The notes under the pieces: model-generated | What the model was told of the DNA's origin: nothing | Database searches by the model: none | What the model saw: only the letters and a program-made list of their open reading frames with translations | DNA from: Ligilactobacillus ubinensis | Lineage (GTDB): Bacteria > Bacillota > Bacilli > Lactobacillales > Lactobacillaceae | Direction: 5' to 3' | Length of the DNA stretch: 61,184 bases | Assembly (NCBI RefSeq): GCF_024160875.1 | Contig: NZ_JAIULA010000017.1 | Location: 1-61,184 of the forward strand | Part shown: positions 7,696-15,988 of the stretch, in pieces | Layout: every line of letters begins with the position of its first letter | Numbering within the stretch: the first letter of the stretch is position 1 | Program-made: the position numbers and the translations under genes

Positions 7696-9333
7696 CTATT
7701 TAGAAATATACGTATCTTTCCAGTTATAAGTTACACCAGCTGTATTTTGGATAACACCCTTAACTGATGAGCGTAGCATATATGCTTGGTTCAATTGGAA
7801 TAACGGTGCAACACCTTGTTCATTGCTCAAAATCTTAGATGCTTTAACCATATCACTCCAACGTTTTGTTGTATTACCTGCATCTGTTGTCTTAGATGCA
7901 TTAATCAAGGAATCATATTCAGAATTTGACCATTTACCATCATTATATGAATTATCTGATGTAAATAGATCTAAGAATGAAATAGGATCTGAGAAATCAG
8001 CGCCCCATGAAGAAAGAACTACATCAAAATCACCACTTTGAGCACGTGATAAGCGCGTTTTAAACGGAACACTTTGAACTGACACTGTAACGTCTGGTAA
8101 TGTTTCTTCAATCTGGCTTTGCAAGTATGCTGCAACTGACTTCGTTGTATCTGTATCATCACTTAATAAATTAAAGCTTAACTTAGTTTCGCCTAATTCC
8201 TTCAAACCTTCTTTAAGTAGCTTCTGTGCCTTAGCTTTATTGTATGTTACACCAGCTGTTGTTTCTGCTGCTGTAGCAAAATCTTTCCCATTATTAGAAG
8301 CTAAGCCCTTAGAAACAATACTTACTGAAGGTAATGTCCCTGAACCTAAAACTTTATTAGCTAGAGTCTTACGGTTAATAGCGTAAGACAACGCTTGCCG
8401 TATCTTCTTGTTAGCAAATTCTTTTTTCGTTTGATTAAATTCTAAGTAGCTTGTACGTGCTTGTTTCAAAATATTGTAACCAGTCGTTCCCTTAAGCTGT
8501 TTGGATTGTTCTGTACTCAACAATGTATAATCCAACTTCTTAGATTGATATAAGTTATATGATGTTGTTGTTGATTTGTTAACACTAAAGTTAATTGTCG
8601 TTAACTTAACATCTTTTTTATCCCAATAAGAATTATTTTTGACTAACTTCCAGCTTAAATTAGAACCGGTCCAGCCTTCCATCTTAAATGGGCCATTGTA
8701 TACCATATATTTAGAAGCTGTACCATATTTTTTACCATATTTTTCAACAGCTTTTTGACTTTGTGGGAAGAACACTGGGAAGCCCATTAATAACTTGAAG
8801 TATGGTAATTTCTTTTCAAGTGTAACTACCAATTTATACTTTCCAACTGCTTTAATACCCAAAGTGTTTACATCTTTCTTACCAGCTACAATTGCATCTG
8901 CATTTTTAATACCATCAAATAAGTATGAATATTCAGATGCTGTTTTAGGATTAACCGTCCGCCGCCACGAGTAAACGAAATCTTTAGCAGTTACAGTATC
9001 ACCATTTGACCATTTATCATTTTTGCGTAAAGTAAAGGTATATTTAAGACCATCCTTAGAAACCTTAGTCTTGGTAGCAATTCCTGGTTCAATCTTGCTA
9101 TTCTTACCAATACGATAAAGACCTTCCATTGTATTGTTCAACTGATCAAAACTAATTGTATCCGTTGCTGTTGATAAATCCATTGTTGGTAATTCTGAAG
9201 AATAACTCCAATTTAAAACTTGTTTATCCGCAAGACTTGAAGACTTGCTGCTACTGCTTGAGCCACATGCCGTTAGGGCCAAAGCCACTGCAACAAGCGA
9301 TGCCCCTGCGGCAATCACTTTTTTAAGTTTCAT
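7696..9333 (-). CDS. Oligopeptide ABC transporter substrate-binding lipoprotein (OppA family)
   Basis: A 545-residue extracellular solute-binding protein, family 5. The signal peptide ends in the lipobox LTAC (Cys23), followed by a serine-rich linker, so the mature protein is lipid-anchored outside the membrane. The body shows family hallmarks, e.g. GLKYTFTLRKNDKWSNGDTV (core LRKNDKWSNGD), VYSWRR, IRQALSYAINR and SWGADFSDP. It should capture oligopeptides for an Opp transporter, but no permease or ATPase genes lie nearby, so it is an orphan that must use a transporter encoded elsewhere, or it serves peptide sensing. Own promoter and own terminator indicate a single-gene unit. Confidence 0.9.
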   Translation of the reverse strand: MKLKKVIAAGASLVAVALALTACGSSSSSKSSSLADKQVLNWSYSSELPTMDLSTATDTISFDQLNNTMEGLYRIGKNSKIEPGIATKTKVSKDGLKYTFTLRKNDKWSNGDTVTAKDFVYSWRRTVNPKTASEYSYLFDGIKNADAIVAGKKDVNTLGIKAVGKYKLVVTLEKKLPYFKLLMGFPVFFPQSQKAVEKYGKKYGTASKYMVYNGPFKMEGWTGSNLSWKLVKNNSYWDKKDVKLTTINFSVNKSTTTSYNLYQSKKLDYTLLSTEQSKQLKGTTGYNILKQARTSYLEFNQTKKEFANKKIRQALSYAINRKTLANKVLGSGTLPSVSIVSKGLASNNGKDFATAAETTAGVTYNKAKAQKLLKEGLKELGETKLSFNLLSDDTDTTKSVAAYLQSQIEETLPDVTVSVQSVPFKTRLSRAQSGDFDVVLSSWGADFSDPISFLDLFTSDNSYNDGKWSNSEYDSLINASKTTDAGNTTKRWSDMVKASKILSNEQGVAPLFQLNQAYMLRSSVKGVIQNTAGVTYNWKDTYISK

Positions 9334-9391
9334 AACATATTTCCTCCCTTAGAAATATTAATCCAATAAAAAATTAACTAACAATGAGTAA

Positions 9392-9420
9392 ATTATAGTT
9401 TGTTTTATTTCAAAAAGCAA
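9392..9420 (-). promoter_or_regulatory. Promoter of the peptide-binding protein gene
   Basis: On the minus strand TTGCTT, a 17-nt spacer and a perfect TATAAT, followed by a roughly 55-nt leader and a GGAGG before the ATG. Confidence 0.75.
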
Positions 9421-9764
9421 TAAAATAATTATACAAATTTTATTTTCTGCTCATTTTAAAAAAATAACACATTAAAAATATAGCTTTTTTTGCATCCATT
9501 CTCTTCGATGATTAGCGGTTACATTGCAATAAAGAAAGGTATATAGATGAAATTTGATATAGTTAAAATGAAAGATACACTATAAAAAATCGTCTTATTT
9601 TATTCTAATGTTATATACCGTGGCTATGTAATAAGTCTCATAAAATATTAATTATTAATTAGAAAAAAATATTTCTTACCTCTATATGTAGATAAGATGC
9701 TTATCAAGTAGCATCATGGTAAAATATACCCTAGAAACACTATATAGAAAGAGTGGTAGCTACT
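9421..9764. other. Gene-free interval between oppA-like and UbiB-like genes
   Basis: AT-rich DNA without a credible ORF. Two details stand out: a single GATACACTA at 9574-9582, matching the element of the man regulon, and the small inverted repeat GATGC/GCATC at about 9697-9716, just before the likely promoter of the UbiB-like gene (TTATCA, 18 nt, TATACC). Nothing else is recognised. Confidence 0.4.
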
Positions 9765-11528
9765 ATGAAACGGGAGTCGTCCTATGAATATACCCATGGA
9801 AGTCGAAGAACACGTTTACTAGAAATAGTTCGTACCATGCGCAATCACAATGTATTGACTAACCTTATGAATCAACGCAACCCCAAAGAAGTTCGCCTAG
9901 CCTTTGAAGAGCTTGGTCCAACTTTTATTAAAGCAGGTCAACTACTATCAACACGTCCTGATTTAATTTCGCCAATTTTTATCGCTGAATTCCGCCAACT
10001 ACAAGACAATGTTCAAATTGACGACTTCAGTACTGTCTCACAAACGTTTGAACAGCAAACCGGTAAAAAAATTACTTCTGTTTTTGAATCGTTTGAAAAA
10101 GAACCATTTGCTTCGGCATCTATTGGCCAAACACACCATGCCGTTTTATTAGATGGCACTAAAGTCGTTGTCAAAGTTCAACACCCCGATATTGCAACTA
10201 CAATCGCTACTGATTTGGCTTTATTTAGGCTTGCATTACGTGTTTTCAAATTTGTCCCTGAAATTGGAGCAATTAATCCGCGAGAAATATTTAATGAAAT
10301 TCGGATTTCTTTGTTAAATGAGTTAAATACAGAAATTGAAATAAAAAATGGTTTAGAATTCTACCAACTAAATAATGGTGACGGTATTATCGAGGTTCCA
10401 TGCGTTTACAAGAAATTATCAACACAAAAAATTCTTGTCAATAGTGCAATGCAAGGACAAAGTATTAAGAAACTGGTCACACAGCCTCTAAGTGATAATC
10501 CTGATGAAGCTCAAAAGCAAAAAGACGAGCGTAAATATATTGCAAAATCATTAGTTGAAAACTTTATTAAACAAGTTTTCGTCGATAACTTTTTCCATGC
10601 TGATCCTCATCCTGGAAATATTTTATTCTATCGTCTAGATAAAAGTAGTTCCCAACATAAAACGAGCGTATCACGTGAGCACTTTACATATGAACTTCAC
10701 GGTAACAAATTTGTCTGGTCCCAACGTGAAGCATTGCCTAACTTCCGTCTTGTATATTTAGACTTTGGCATGATGGGGCATTTAACACCTTCTTTAGTTG
10801 ATGGAATTGCTAAAATTGTATGGGCTTTAAATACTAAAGACATTCGTGAAATTGGACAAGCTATTGTCTCTGTTTGCAACCAACTCGGTCCCGTTGATAC
10901 AGAAGACTTTTATTCCGAATTAAACTTGTTTTTAACACCATTCATGAACATGGGGTTAGATCAAATTGATTTTCCTTCAATGCTTTACAGTATTATTGGC
11001 TTATGTCGCAAAAATAATCTTCAGATGAAATCAGAAGTTACTTTGTTGGTTAAAGCATTCGGATTACTAGAAGGTTTAGTCGCTCAATTGGATCCCAACT
11101 TATCCTTAATGGATGTTGCTCGTTCCTTTGGGAAAGCCTATTTACAACGTAAACTCAATTTTAAAACTATTCTAGAAGACACAAGCCTTGATACTATTCA
11201 ATCTCTACGCACTCTACCCAAACTTCCGCTTAAATTCAGTCGTATGCTAGACGTCATTGCATCAGGACAAGCGAGATTTTCTATTCGCTACAAAGGGCAA
11301 GATAAGTTACTTGAACGCATTGACCACATTGTTAATAGAATTATTGTGGCAATCGTGCTATCAGCCATTATCCTGAGTTCCTCTTTATTAGTTGAAGGTA
11401 GCGCTAGACATCCTGCTATTTATAATGTTGGTGTTACTGGATACTTTATTGCCATCTTTCTAATTGTTTTATTAATCATAGATGATTTACACAAACGTTG
11501 GCGTAAATGGAAAGGAAAAGACAAATAA
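9765..11528 (+). CDS. ABC1/UbiB (AarF) family atypical kinase
   Basis: Membrane-associated atypical protein kinase-like protein of about 587 residues. Family signatures are clear: the N-terminal KxGQ motif FIKAGQLLSTRPDLI, the alanine-type loop FASASIGQTH, the ATP-binding lysine in VVVKVQHPDI, the catalytic-type FFHADPHPGNILF and the metal-binding LDFGMMG. Two hydrophobic segments at the C-terminus anchor it in the membrane. In proteobacteria UbiB supports ubiquinone synthesis; lactobacilli make no ubiquinone, so here it may act in isoprenoid-lipid or stress handling (inference). A GTG four codons earlier is possible, but the internal ATG with AGAGTGG upstream is preferred. Confidence 0.88.
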   Translation: MKRESSYEYTHGSRRTRLLEIVRTMRNHNVLTNLMNQRNPKEVRLAFEELGPTFIKAGQLLSTRPDLISPIFIAEFRQLQDNVQIDDFSTVSQTFEQQTGKKITSVFESFEKEPFASASIGQTHHAVLLDGTKVVVKVQHPDIATTIATDLALFRLALRVFKFVPEIGAINPREIFNEIRISLLNELNTEIEIKNGLEFYQLNNGDGIIEVPCVYKKLSTQKILVNSAMQGQSIKKLVTQPLSDNPDEAQKQKDERKYIAKSLVENFIKQVFVDNFFHADPHPGNILFYRLDKSSSQHKTSVSREHFTYELHGNKFVWSQREALPNFRLVYLDFGMMGHLTPSLVDGIAKIVWALNTKDIREIGQAIVSVCNQLGPVDTEDFYSELNLFLTPFMNMGLDQIDFPSMLYSIIGLCRKNNLQMKSEVTLLVKAFGLLEGLVAQLDPNLSLMDVARSFGKAYLQRKLNFKTILEDTSLDTIQSLRTLPKLPLKFSRMLDVIASGQARFSIRYKGQDKLLERIDHIVNRIIVAIVLSAIILSSSLLVEGSARHPAIYNVGVTGYFIAIFLIVLLIIDDLHKRWRKWKGKDK

Positions 11529-11593
11529 GCTAGTCTAAATTACATGCTCAAGAGTAACTGACTGTCTTTTAACACCCAATAGCTAAAACTAAA

Positions 11594-11623
11594 AAGAGTC
11601 TAGGGCAAAAACCCTAGACTCTT
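11594..11623. terminator. Strong hairpin after the UbiB-like gene
   Basis: A perfect 12-bp stem AAGAGTCTAGGG/CCCTAGACTCTT with a six-base loop. T-richness is better on the minus side, so it may act in both directions; on the plus strand it ends the UbiB-like transcript. Confidence 0.75.
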
Positions 11624-11705
11624 ACACCGTATAATTAGAATCTTAAGTATAACAGTAATATAAAAATCTGTCAAACAAAAAATTAACCATTATTAGTTCG
11701 TTTCT

Positions 11706-11747
11706 TTGGCATTTTTTGCCAACTTGTACTACTATATAGTTGTACAA
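11706..11747 (+). promoter_or_regulatory. hsp20 promoter with a 24-bp palindromic operator
   Basis: TTGGCA at 11706-11711 and TACTAT at 11730-11735 with an 18-nt spacer form a plausible promoter. A 24-bp palindrome, TTGTACT-ACTATATAGT-TGTACAA (11724-11747), with one mismatched pair, covers the -10 and start region. It is neither a CIRCE nor a CtsR-type direct repeat. Confidence 0.6.
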
Positions 11748-11772
11748 AAAGAAGAAAGGATGTCTTTATATT

Positions 11773-12204
11773 ATGGCTAATGAACTAAACAATCGTTTTA
11801 ATAATTTGATGCGAGGTAGCGATGAATTCTTCAGTAATCTAGGGCGCTCCTTTTTTAACGGCTTAGATGACTTCAAGCAAATGAAAACTGATGTCACCGA
11901 AAAAGATACATCTTATGTTGTTGCAGTTGATCTACCTGGAGTTGATAAGAAAGATATTGCTATCGATTTTAAAGATAATGAACTAATTATCTCAGCTAAA
12001 CGAGACTCATTTAGCGATGAAAGTGATTCCGAAGGTAATATTCTTTCAAGTGAACGTAATTATGGTGAATTTTCTCGGCAGTATTCATTTCCTAACGTTG
12101 ATGAAACTAAAATTAATGCTAAATATGAAAATGGTGTCTTGATTGTTACACTACCTAAAACAGCAGACGAAATTTCTAATAAGCACCATATTGAAATTGA
12201 TTAA
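11773..12204 (+). CDS. Small heat shock protein, Hsp20/alpha-crystallin family
   Basis: A 143-residue ATP-independent chaperone that holds unfolding proteins. The N-terminal region (DEFFSNLGRSFFNGL) is typical of the bacterial sHsp family, and the alpha-crystallin domain spans about 35-140 (SYVVAVDLPGVDKKDI, NELIISAKR, GEFSRQYSFPN, KYENGVLIVTLPK). The ATG giving MANELNNRF is preferred over a TTG eleven codons earlier; AAAGGA lies upstream. It is a single-gene unit with its own promoter, a palindromic operator and a terminator. Lactobacillus sHsp genes are typically CtsR- or HrcA-controlled; the palindrome seen here matches neither. Confidence 0.93.
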   Translation: MANELNNRFNNLMRGSDEFFSNLGRSFFNGLDDFKQMKTDVTEKDTSYVVAVDLPGVDKKDIAIDFKDNELIISAKRDSFSDESDSEGNILSSERNYGEFSRQYSFPNVDETKINAKYENGVLIVTLPKTADEISNKHHIEID

Positions 12205-12241
12205 ACCTTGATTTATCGCAATTTAAACTTAACTCATTACC

Positions 12242-12290
12242 AATCAGGATTATGTAGCTAGTTATTACAGTTACATGGTCCTGATTTTTT
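12242..12290 (+). terminator. Terminator of hsp20
   Basis: AATCAGGA at 12242-12249 pairs with TCCTGATT at 12279-12286, with an inner ATGTA/TTACAT helix, followed by T residues. Confidence 0.8.
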
Positions 12291-12360
12291 CTATATGTAT
12301 TCATTTTTACAGACATTTGCTTTACAAACTTAAAAACCTCTTTAATTCCCCACATATTCA

Positions 12361-12376
12361 AGTTTCACATGAAACA
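12361..12376. promoter_or_regulatory. parS-like site (ParB/Spo0J binding)
   Basis: AGTTTCACATGAAACA differs from the near-universal bacterial parS consensus TGTTTCACGTGAAACA at two positions and keeps both GTTTCA and TGAAAC arms. It lies in an intergenic gap. parS sites cluster around oriC, and mnmE/mnmG, jag and an rRNA operon in the same window fit that location. Confidence 0.6.
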
Positions 12377-12465
12377 CAAGTTATTTCGATTGCTTTTTTA
12401 ATCCTCTTATTGATATAATGCAATTAAAATTTAATCTTAAATTAATTTTAATTGGAGCTATTTAT

Positions 12466-13005
12466 ATGAAAAAAGATAAATCGATAATTCAGCTAGATTA
12501 TTGGACATCCCGCTCATGGGCTGCCTTTGTTTTCGGATGCCTGTTAATCATGCAAACGGCCACAATTACACTTCATTCATTGTTTTCTATCAACACGAAG
12601 AATGAACAACAAATTTTACCATTAGATTTTATCCTTCTTATTACTATCCGAATTTCATGGTTTCTGATTTCTATTGTTATCTTACTTACTTTAGCGTACT
12701 TATTTATGCATCTACTTGATGTCCCACTAAAATTTAGTTCTATCTTTCGCCTCTACTTTATTTCACGCACCCCTGCTTTATTATTTACACTCTTAGACTT
12801 AGGCTACTTATTAATTACTCATTCTTCTTTACCCAAAGAACTTAGTATTTTTTTCGATGTACTTAACGTCTTATTGACTGCACTTATATTATATTTTGTT
12901 AATAAAAGCGAAAATGATCTTCTCCCTGGAGAAAACATTTTTTTAACTAGCACCATAGCACTCCTACAATTGTTAATCCTAATTCCAGGTTTTCTAAAAT
13001 TTTGA
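12466..13005 (+). CDS. Hypothetical integral membrane protein
   Basis: A 179-residue protein I do not recognise. It starts with a short charged cytoplasmic segment (MKKDKSIIQLDYW) followed by about five strongly hydrophobic stretches, so it is an integral membrane protein. The ATG with GGAG eight bases upstream is preferred over an upstream ATG that lacks a ribosome site. It stands alone between the hsp20 terminator and the large non-coding RNA candidate, and no terminator directly follows the gene. Confidence 0.6.
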   Translation: MKKDKSIIQLDYWTSRSWAAFVFGCLLIMQTATITLHSLFSINTKNEQQILPLDFILLITIRISWFLISIVILLTLAYLFMHLLDVPLKFSSIFRLYFISRTPALLFTLLDLGYLLITHSSLPKELSIFFDVLNVLLTALILYFVNKSENDLLPGENIFLTSTIALLQLLILIPGFLKF

Positions 13006-13083
13006 TTATCGTTCGTACCTAAAATGGAATAAAGTCTTTTTAAATCAACCGTTAGAAATTAATTTTTTTATTCGAGAAAACGC

Positions 13084-13112
13084 TTGCAAAAGATAGAATA
13101 ATATGTTATAAA
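13084..13112 (+). promoter_or_regulatory. Promoter of the large non-coding RNA candidate
   Basis: TTGCAA, a 17-nt spacer and TATAAA. A cre-like sequence AGAAAACGCTTGCA (13075-13088, two mismatches to TGWAANCGNTNWCA) overlaps the -35 box, so CcpA control is conceivable. No ORF with a ribosome site follows for more than 500 bp. Confidence 0.7.
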
Positions 13113-13118
13113 ATAGGT

Positions 13119-13587
13119 GTAAGGAGTCCAAGGATTCCCGCAATTAAATGTTAGTATCATTCAGCTTTCTCCGTTGTCTAACGAACCCGCTTTTAGAAGT
13201 CAATAGTACTAACCAACAGTAAATCTTAAAATACCAAATAGATAATATTTTAAATTCAACTTATCTGCTGTTACTAATAATAAACCATCAGAAAACAGCA
13301 TACCCAATTTATTTAAGATAAGTTAATACTGTATAAAGAAGGTGTCGGAGCCAACATAGAAATGCATTTTCTCAGAATTGTATCACAGTTTGTTTGTGCA
13401 ACATTCAGAAGTGAATGACTAAACTTAATTGCAAAGAACCTAGGATAGTAAATTTAAAGGATGTGGGAAAAATCGTTACTCCTTATTATAATTCAATAAT
13501 CTTGTGCTCATAAATATTTTGTGGAGTCCACATAAGAACCTCCAAAATGATATGTATGAATGAATGCGAGCACAAGGTTATTTTTTT
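13119..13587 (+). ncRNA. Candidate large structured non-coding RNA (about 470 nt)
   Basis: The interval lacks ORFs but has a good promoter, many long-range helices and a T7-tailed terminator. Helices visible: a closing stem TAAGGAGT (13120-13127) with ACTCCTTA (13478-13485); GATT/CCC (13133-13139) with GGG/AATC (13465-13474); GTTAGTA (13150-13156) with TACTAAC (13207-13213); AACTTATC-TGCTGTT (13258-13272) with AACAGCA (13294-13300) and GATAAGTT (13317-13324); hairpins at 13358-13372 and 13402-13417; and a 12-bp stem (13498-13509 with 13568-13579) before the T run. It lacks the signatures of tmRNA, RNase P RNA, SRP RNA and 6S RNA known to me. Size, isolation and architecture recall the large ornate RNAs of lactobacilli such as ROOL and GOLLD, but I cannot assign it. 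Confidence 0.65.
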
Positions 13588-13591
13588 GTTC

Positions 13592-13624
13592 AAAAAAAGC
13601 AACTGCCTATGCGCTCTGACAGTT
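13592..13624 (-). terminator. Terminator of the monooxygenase-domain gene
   Basis: On the minus strand AACTGTC pairs with GGCAGTT across a 10-nt loop (one G-T pair), followed by GC and seven T. Confidence 0.65.
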
Positions 13625-13665
13625 ACCTTATACAATACAAATAAGAAGATATTTTTATATACAGC

Positions 13666-14160
13666 TTATTTTATTCTTTCATACTCAGTTACTAAAGCAC
13701 CTTTATTACCTTGATGTCCAAAGTTTTTTAACTCATTATCTTGAGTGTTACTCCAATCCAAAAAATCAGCTTCATCTTCCCATATATTTATCATTACGTG
13801 CTCAAAGTTTTTATTTTCCGAACGTAGTACAACCACTTCATTCAGTCCAAAAGGTCGGCGATCCTTTTTTTCCCATTTATCCATAATTGCTGTAAAAACC
13901 TTCTGTTCATCGTTATCTAAAGTTAGATAACGGAATTCAAAAAAACCATCCCAGTTTTCTTCAAATTCTATTTTTCGAACTAATGTATAGCTTAGTCCAG
14001 CTGTAAAAATGTTTTCCTGTCCTGAATAGTCAAATAGCATATACCGATTGCGATCTGTTACTGAACGAAATAAAACTAAATTTCTCTTGGGATACTTTTC
14101 TTGGAGTCCCTCTAAAACATCTTTTGGTCCAAATGTAAAATTAATTTCACGCACTGTCAT
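13666..14160 (-). CDS. Antibiotic biosynthesis monooxygenase (ABM) domain protein
   Basis: A 164-residue protein with a C-terminal ferredoxin-like ABM domain (about 60-160; FFEFRYLTLDNDE, VVVLRSENKNFEHVMINIWEDEADFLDW, short core INIWEDEADFLDW). The N-terminal part (REINFTFGPKDVLEGLQEKYPKRNLVLF) is specific to a lactobacillar subgroup whose substrate is not known. The fold is shared with heme-degrading IsdG enzymes, but the Asn-Trp-His catalytic set cannot be confirmed here. Start chosen at the ATG with GGAGGG five bases upstream; the longer frame adds 20 residues without support. Single-gene unit with its own terminator. Confidence 0.75.
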   Translation of the reverse strand: MTVREINFTFGPKDVLEGLQEKYPKRNLVLFRSVTDRNRYMLFDYSGQENIFTAGLSYTLVRKIEFEENWDGFFEFRYLTLDNDEQKVFTAIMDKWEKKDRRPFGLNEVVVLRSENKNFEHVMINIWEDEADFLDWSNTQDNELKNFGHQGNKGALVTEYERIK

Positions 14161-14306
14161 AACAATCCCTCCATCTTCGGCATTTGTTTCTATGATAATT
14201 ATATCACATTGTTTTTCCAAGCATACTCTTGAATAAAAATAAATTAATTTATCTGTCTTTACTTTACACTACTAAAAATTATGCTTAATTAATACCCTAA
14301 AAATAC

Positions 14307-14332
14307 AAAAAAAGAGTGGCTAAACCCACTCT
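14307..14332 (-). terminator. Terminator after the small basic protein gene
   Basis: On the minus strand AGAGTGG, a six-base loop and CCACTCT are followed by a T run. Confidence 0.85.
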
Positions 14333-14365
14333 ATAAAAATCCTTAGTGTTACTCCATTTTTATTT

Positions 14366-14665
14366 CTAACGTTTTTTATTTTTACATAATTCTTTAGCTT
14401 CAAGAGGCAACAATATTGACTTATGCTGTTGCAACTCAGCTTCTGGAAGGTTCAATACTTCTGTAACTAATACAGGAACAACTTTATTTCGATTATCCAA
14501 AACTTGTACTCGAGCATTAACTGCTAATTTTTCCGGATAATTTGTCGGTACTGTAAAAACATAAGCTTTTTTCAAAAAGCCTTTAAATTGATGGCTGACT
14601 ACTTTTCCATTGGCATCTTTAACTTTTTTAAATTTAAAAAACTTTACCTTAACTGCATTGGCCAT
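14366..14665 (-). CDS. Conserved small basic protein of unknown function
   Basis: A 99-residue lysine-rich protein I do not recognise with certainty. It reads as mostly beta-strand (VKVKFFKFKKVKDANGKVV, core FFKFKKV; AYVFTVPTN; ARVQVLDNRNKVVPVLVTEVL), with no membrane segment. The ATG preceded by AGAGGTG eight bases upstream is chosen; a longer frame adds 12 residues. It lies 54 bp downstream of the reductase-PAS gene on the same strand and before a terminator, so it may be the last gene of that unit. Confidence 0.65.
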   Translation of the reverse strand: MANAVKVKFFKFKKVKDANGKVVSHQFKGFLKKAYVFTVPTNYPEKLAVNARVQVLDNRNKVVPVLVTEVLNLPEAELQQHKSILLPLEAKELCKNKKR

Positions 14666-14719
14666 AAACGTTGCACCTCTTTTAATTTTTGCAAGACCCA
14701 CGTTTATTATACCACATTC

Positions 14720-15982
14720 TTATTCAGATGCTCCCGTAACACTATCAATTCCTTCATCTAGCCTTGGCTCTTCAGAAGTATTTACTTTGGTTTCTATGTT
14801 TTCTTCTACCTTTGCTTCTTCATGTTTTGAAGCACTTGCGATTACATCTTGTGCATTTTCATCTTTAACTAGCTTCTGTCCTGTTTGTTCCAAATATGCC
14901 TTAACAATTGGCCACATATCCAAAACCCACTCATTTACACCACGGTAATTTCCTTCTTCATCATGCATCGCTTTATAATAATGCATCAAATATCTCTCAT
15001 TAATTTGATTACCTGGAACTGGCATTTTTACTAAATCTGTTTCACCTGTTCTTAAGGCATGGATCGTTTTTTTCACACCGTCCCTAGCACGGTCTGGATG
15101 GACTTTTGAAATAGGACTTCCTGTTTGTTCAGGTTCACGTGGTGCTAACATCTCTTTACCCGGTTTTGTATGATTGTAGTAAATAAATTGGTTATTATCA
15201 TCGGCATATGTCAATTCCATTGGCATCGAATTCAAAAACCAATTTAATTGATCTACTGTTAGTAGACCGCTATTTAATTTTACATATTCCTTTTTCTGTG
15301 CAGCTTTTGTTTTTTGTGCAGCTAATTCTACCCAATCATCCGCATCTGGATCAACTCCTCTAACGGTTGTGTCTACTGCACCTGCAGCTGTTAAATCTTC
15401 ATCTTCCCACGATGTTTCTTCTTTTTCTTTAGTATTTAATGCTTTTAACACTTCTACCCACTTAGCAAATTTTTCTAATACACTGCCCAAAAAACCTGCC
15501 GTTCTTTCATCCTTCAATTCCCCATTATCATCAAATGCTTCTTTGACATTTCCTAACAGGAACTCATTTCCTGGCATAACAAGAGCATTAACCCCTGGCG
15601 AATCTAAGATTTGACGTAAACTTAATTGTGCTCGCGAAGAGCCTTGACTAAAGTACGATGCACCTACTATCAATACAGGTTTGTTTTCAAATGGATGTAC
15701 ATTAAATGATAACCATTCAAGAACACTCTTCATGGCTGCAGTCGTTGTATGGTTATGTTCTGGTGTTACCAAAATAACTCCATCTGCAGCTAAAATTTTA
15801 TTGTTTAAGTTTTGAATAACCTCACTATTTGTTTGATCCTTACTTGCATTGAACATTGGAACATCTTTGATATCTAACATTTCGATTTCAGCAATCTCCG
15901 TATAATGTTTAACAATATATTCAAGTAATTTACGGTTATAAGATTTTTCTGCAATTGTACCAACAATTCCGACAAATTTCAT
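14720..15982 (-). CDS. NADPH-dependent FMN reductase fused to a PAS-type domain
   Basis: A 420-residue two-domain protein. The N-terminus (about 1-185) is a flavodoxin-like NAD(P)H-FMN reductase (KFVGIVGTIAEKSYNRKLLE, core GIVGTIAEKSYNRK; VILVTPEHNHTTTAAMKSVLEWLS, core TPEHNHTTTAAMKS; GASYFSQGSSRAQLSLRQIL). The C-terminal part (about 235-375) resembles the PAS module of DUF438-type proteins (LNWFLNSMPMELTYADDNNQF, core NSMPMELTYADDNNQ; SKVHPDRARDGVKKTIHALRTGE). A low-complexity acidic tail follows. It is separated from the paralogous single-domain reductase upstream by only six bases, so the two are co-transcribed. Physiological electron acceptor unknown; a redox- or heme-sensing PAS is possible. 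Confidence 0.82.
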   Translation of the reverse strand: MKFVGIVGTIAEKSYNRKLLEYIVKHYTEIAEIEMLDIKDVPMFNASKDQTNSEVIQNLNNKILAADGVILVTPEHNHTTTAAMKSVLEWLSFNVHPFENKPVLIVGASYFSQGSSRAQLSLRQILDSPGVNALVMPGNEFLLGNVKEAFDDNGELKDERTAGFLGSVLEKFAKWVEVLKALNTKEKEETSWEDEDLTAAGAVDTTVRGVDPDADDWVELAAQKTKAAQKKEYVKLNSGLLTVDQLNWFLNSMPMELTYADDNNQFIYYNHTKPGKEMLAPREPEQTGSPISKVHPDRARDGVKKTIHALRTGETDLVKMPVPGNQINERYLMHYYKAMHDEEGNYRGVNEWVLDMWPIVKAYLEQTGQKLVKDENAQDVIASASKHEEAKVEENIETKVNTSEEPRLDEGIDSVTGASE

Positions 15983-15988
15983 CACTAA

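Noticed and set aside
13119-13587. Reading the large RNA as RNase P RNA or tmRNA
   Set aside because: The conserved GAGGAAAGTCC and ACAGAAA regions of RNase P and the tmRNA ends and tag ORF are not found.
15050-15075. Possible second parS half-site (TGTTTCACCTG)
   Set aside because: Only one arm matches; the other arm is unrelated and the site is inside a coding region. A similar half-site near 56763 was rejected for the same reason.
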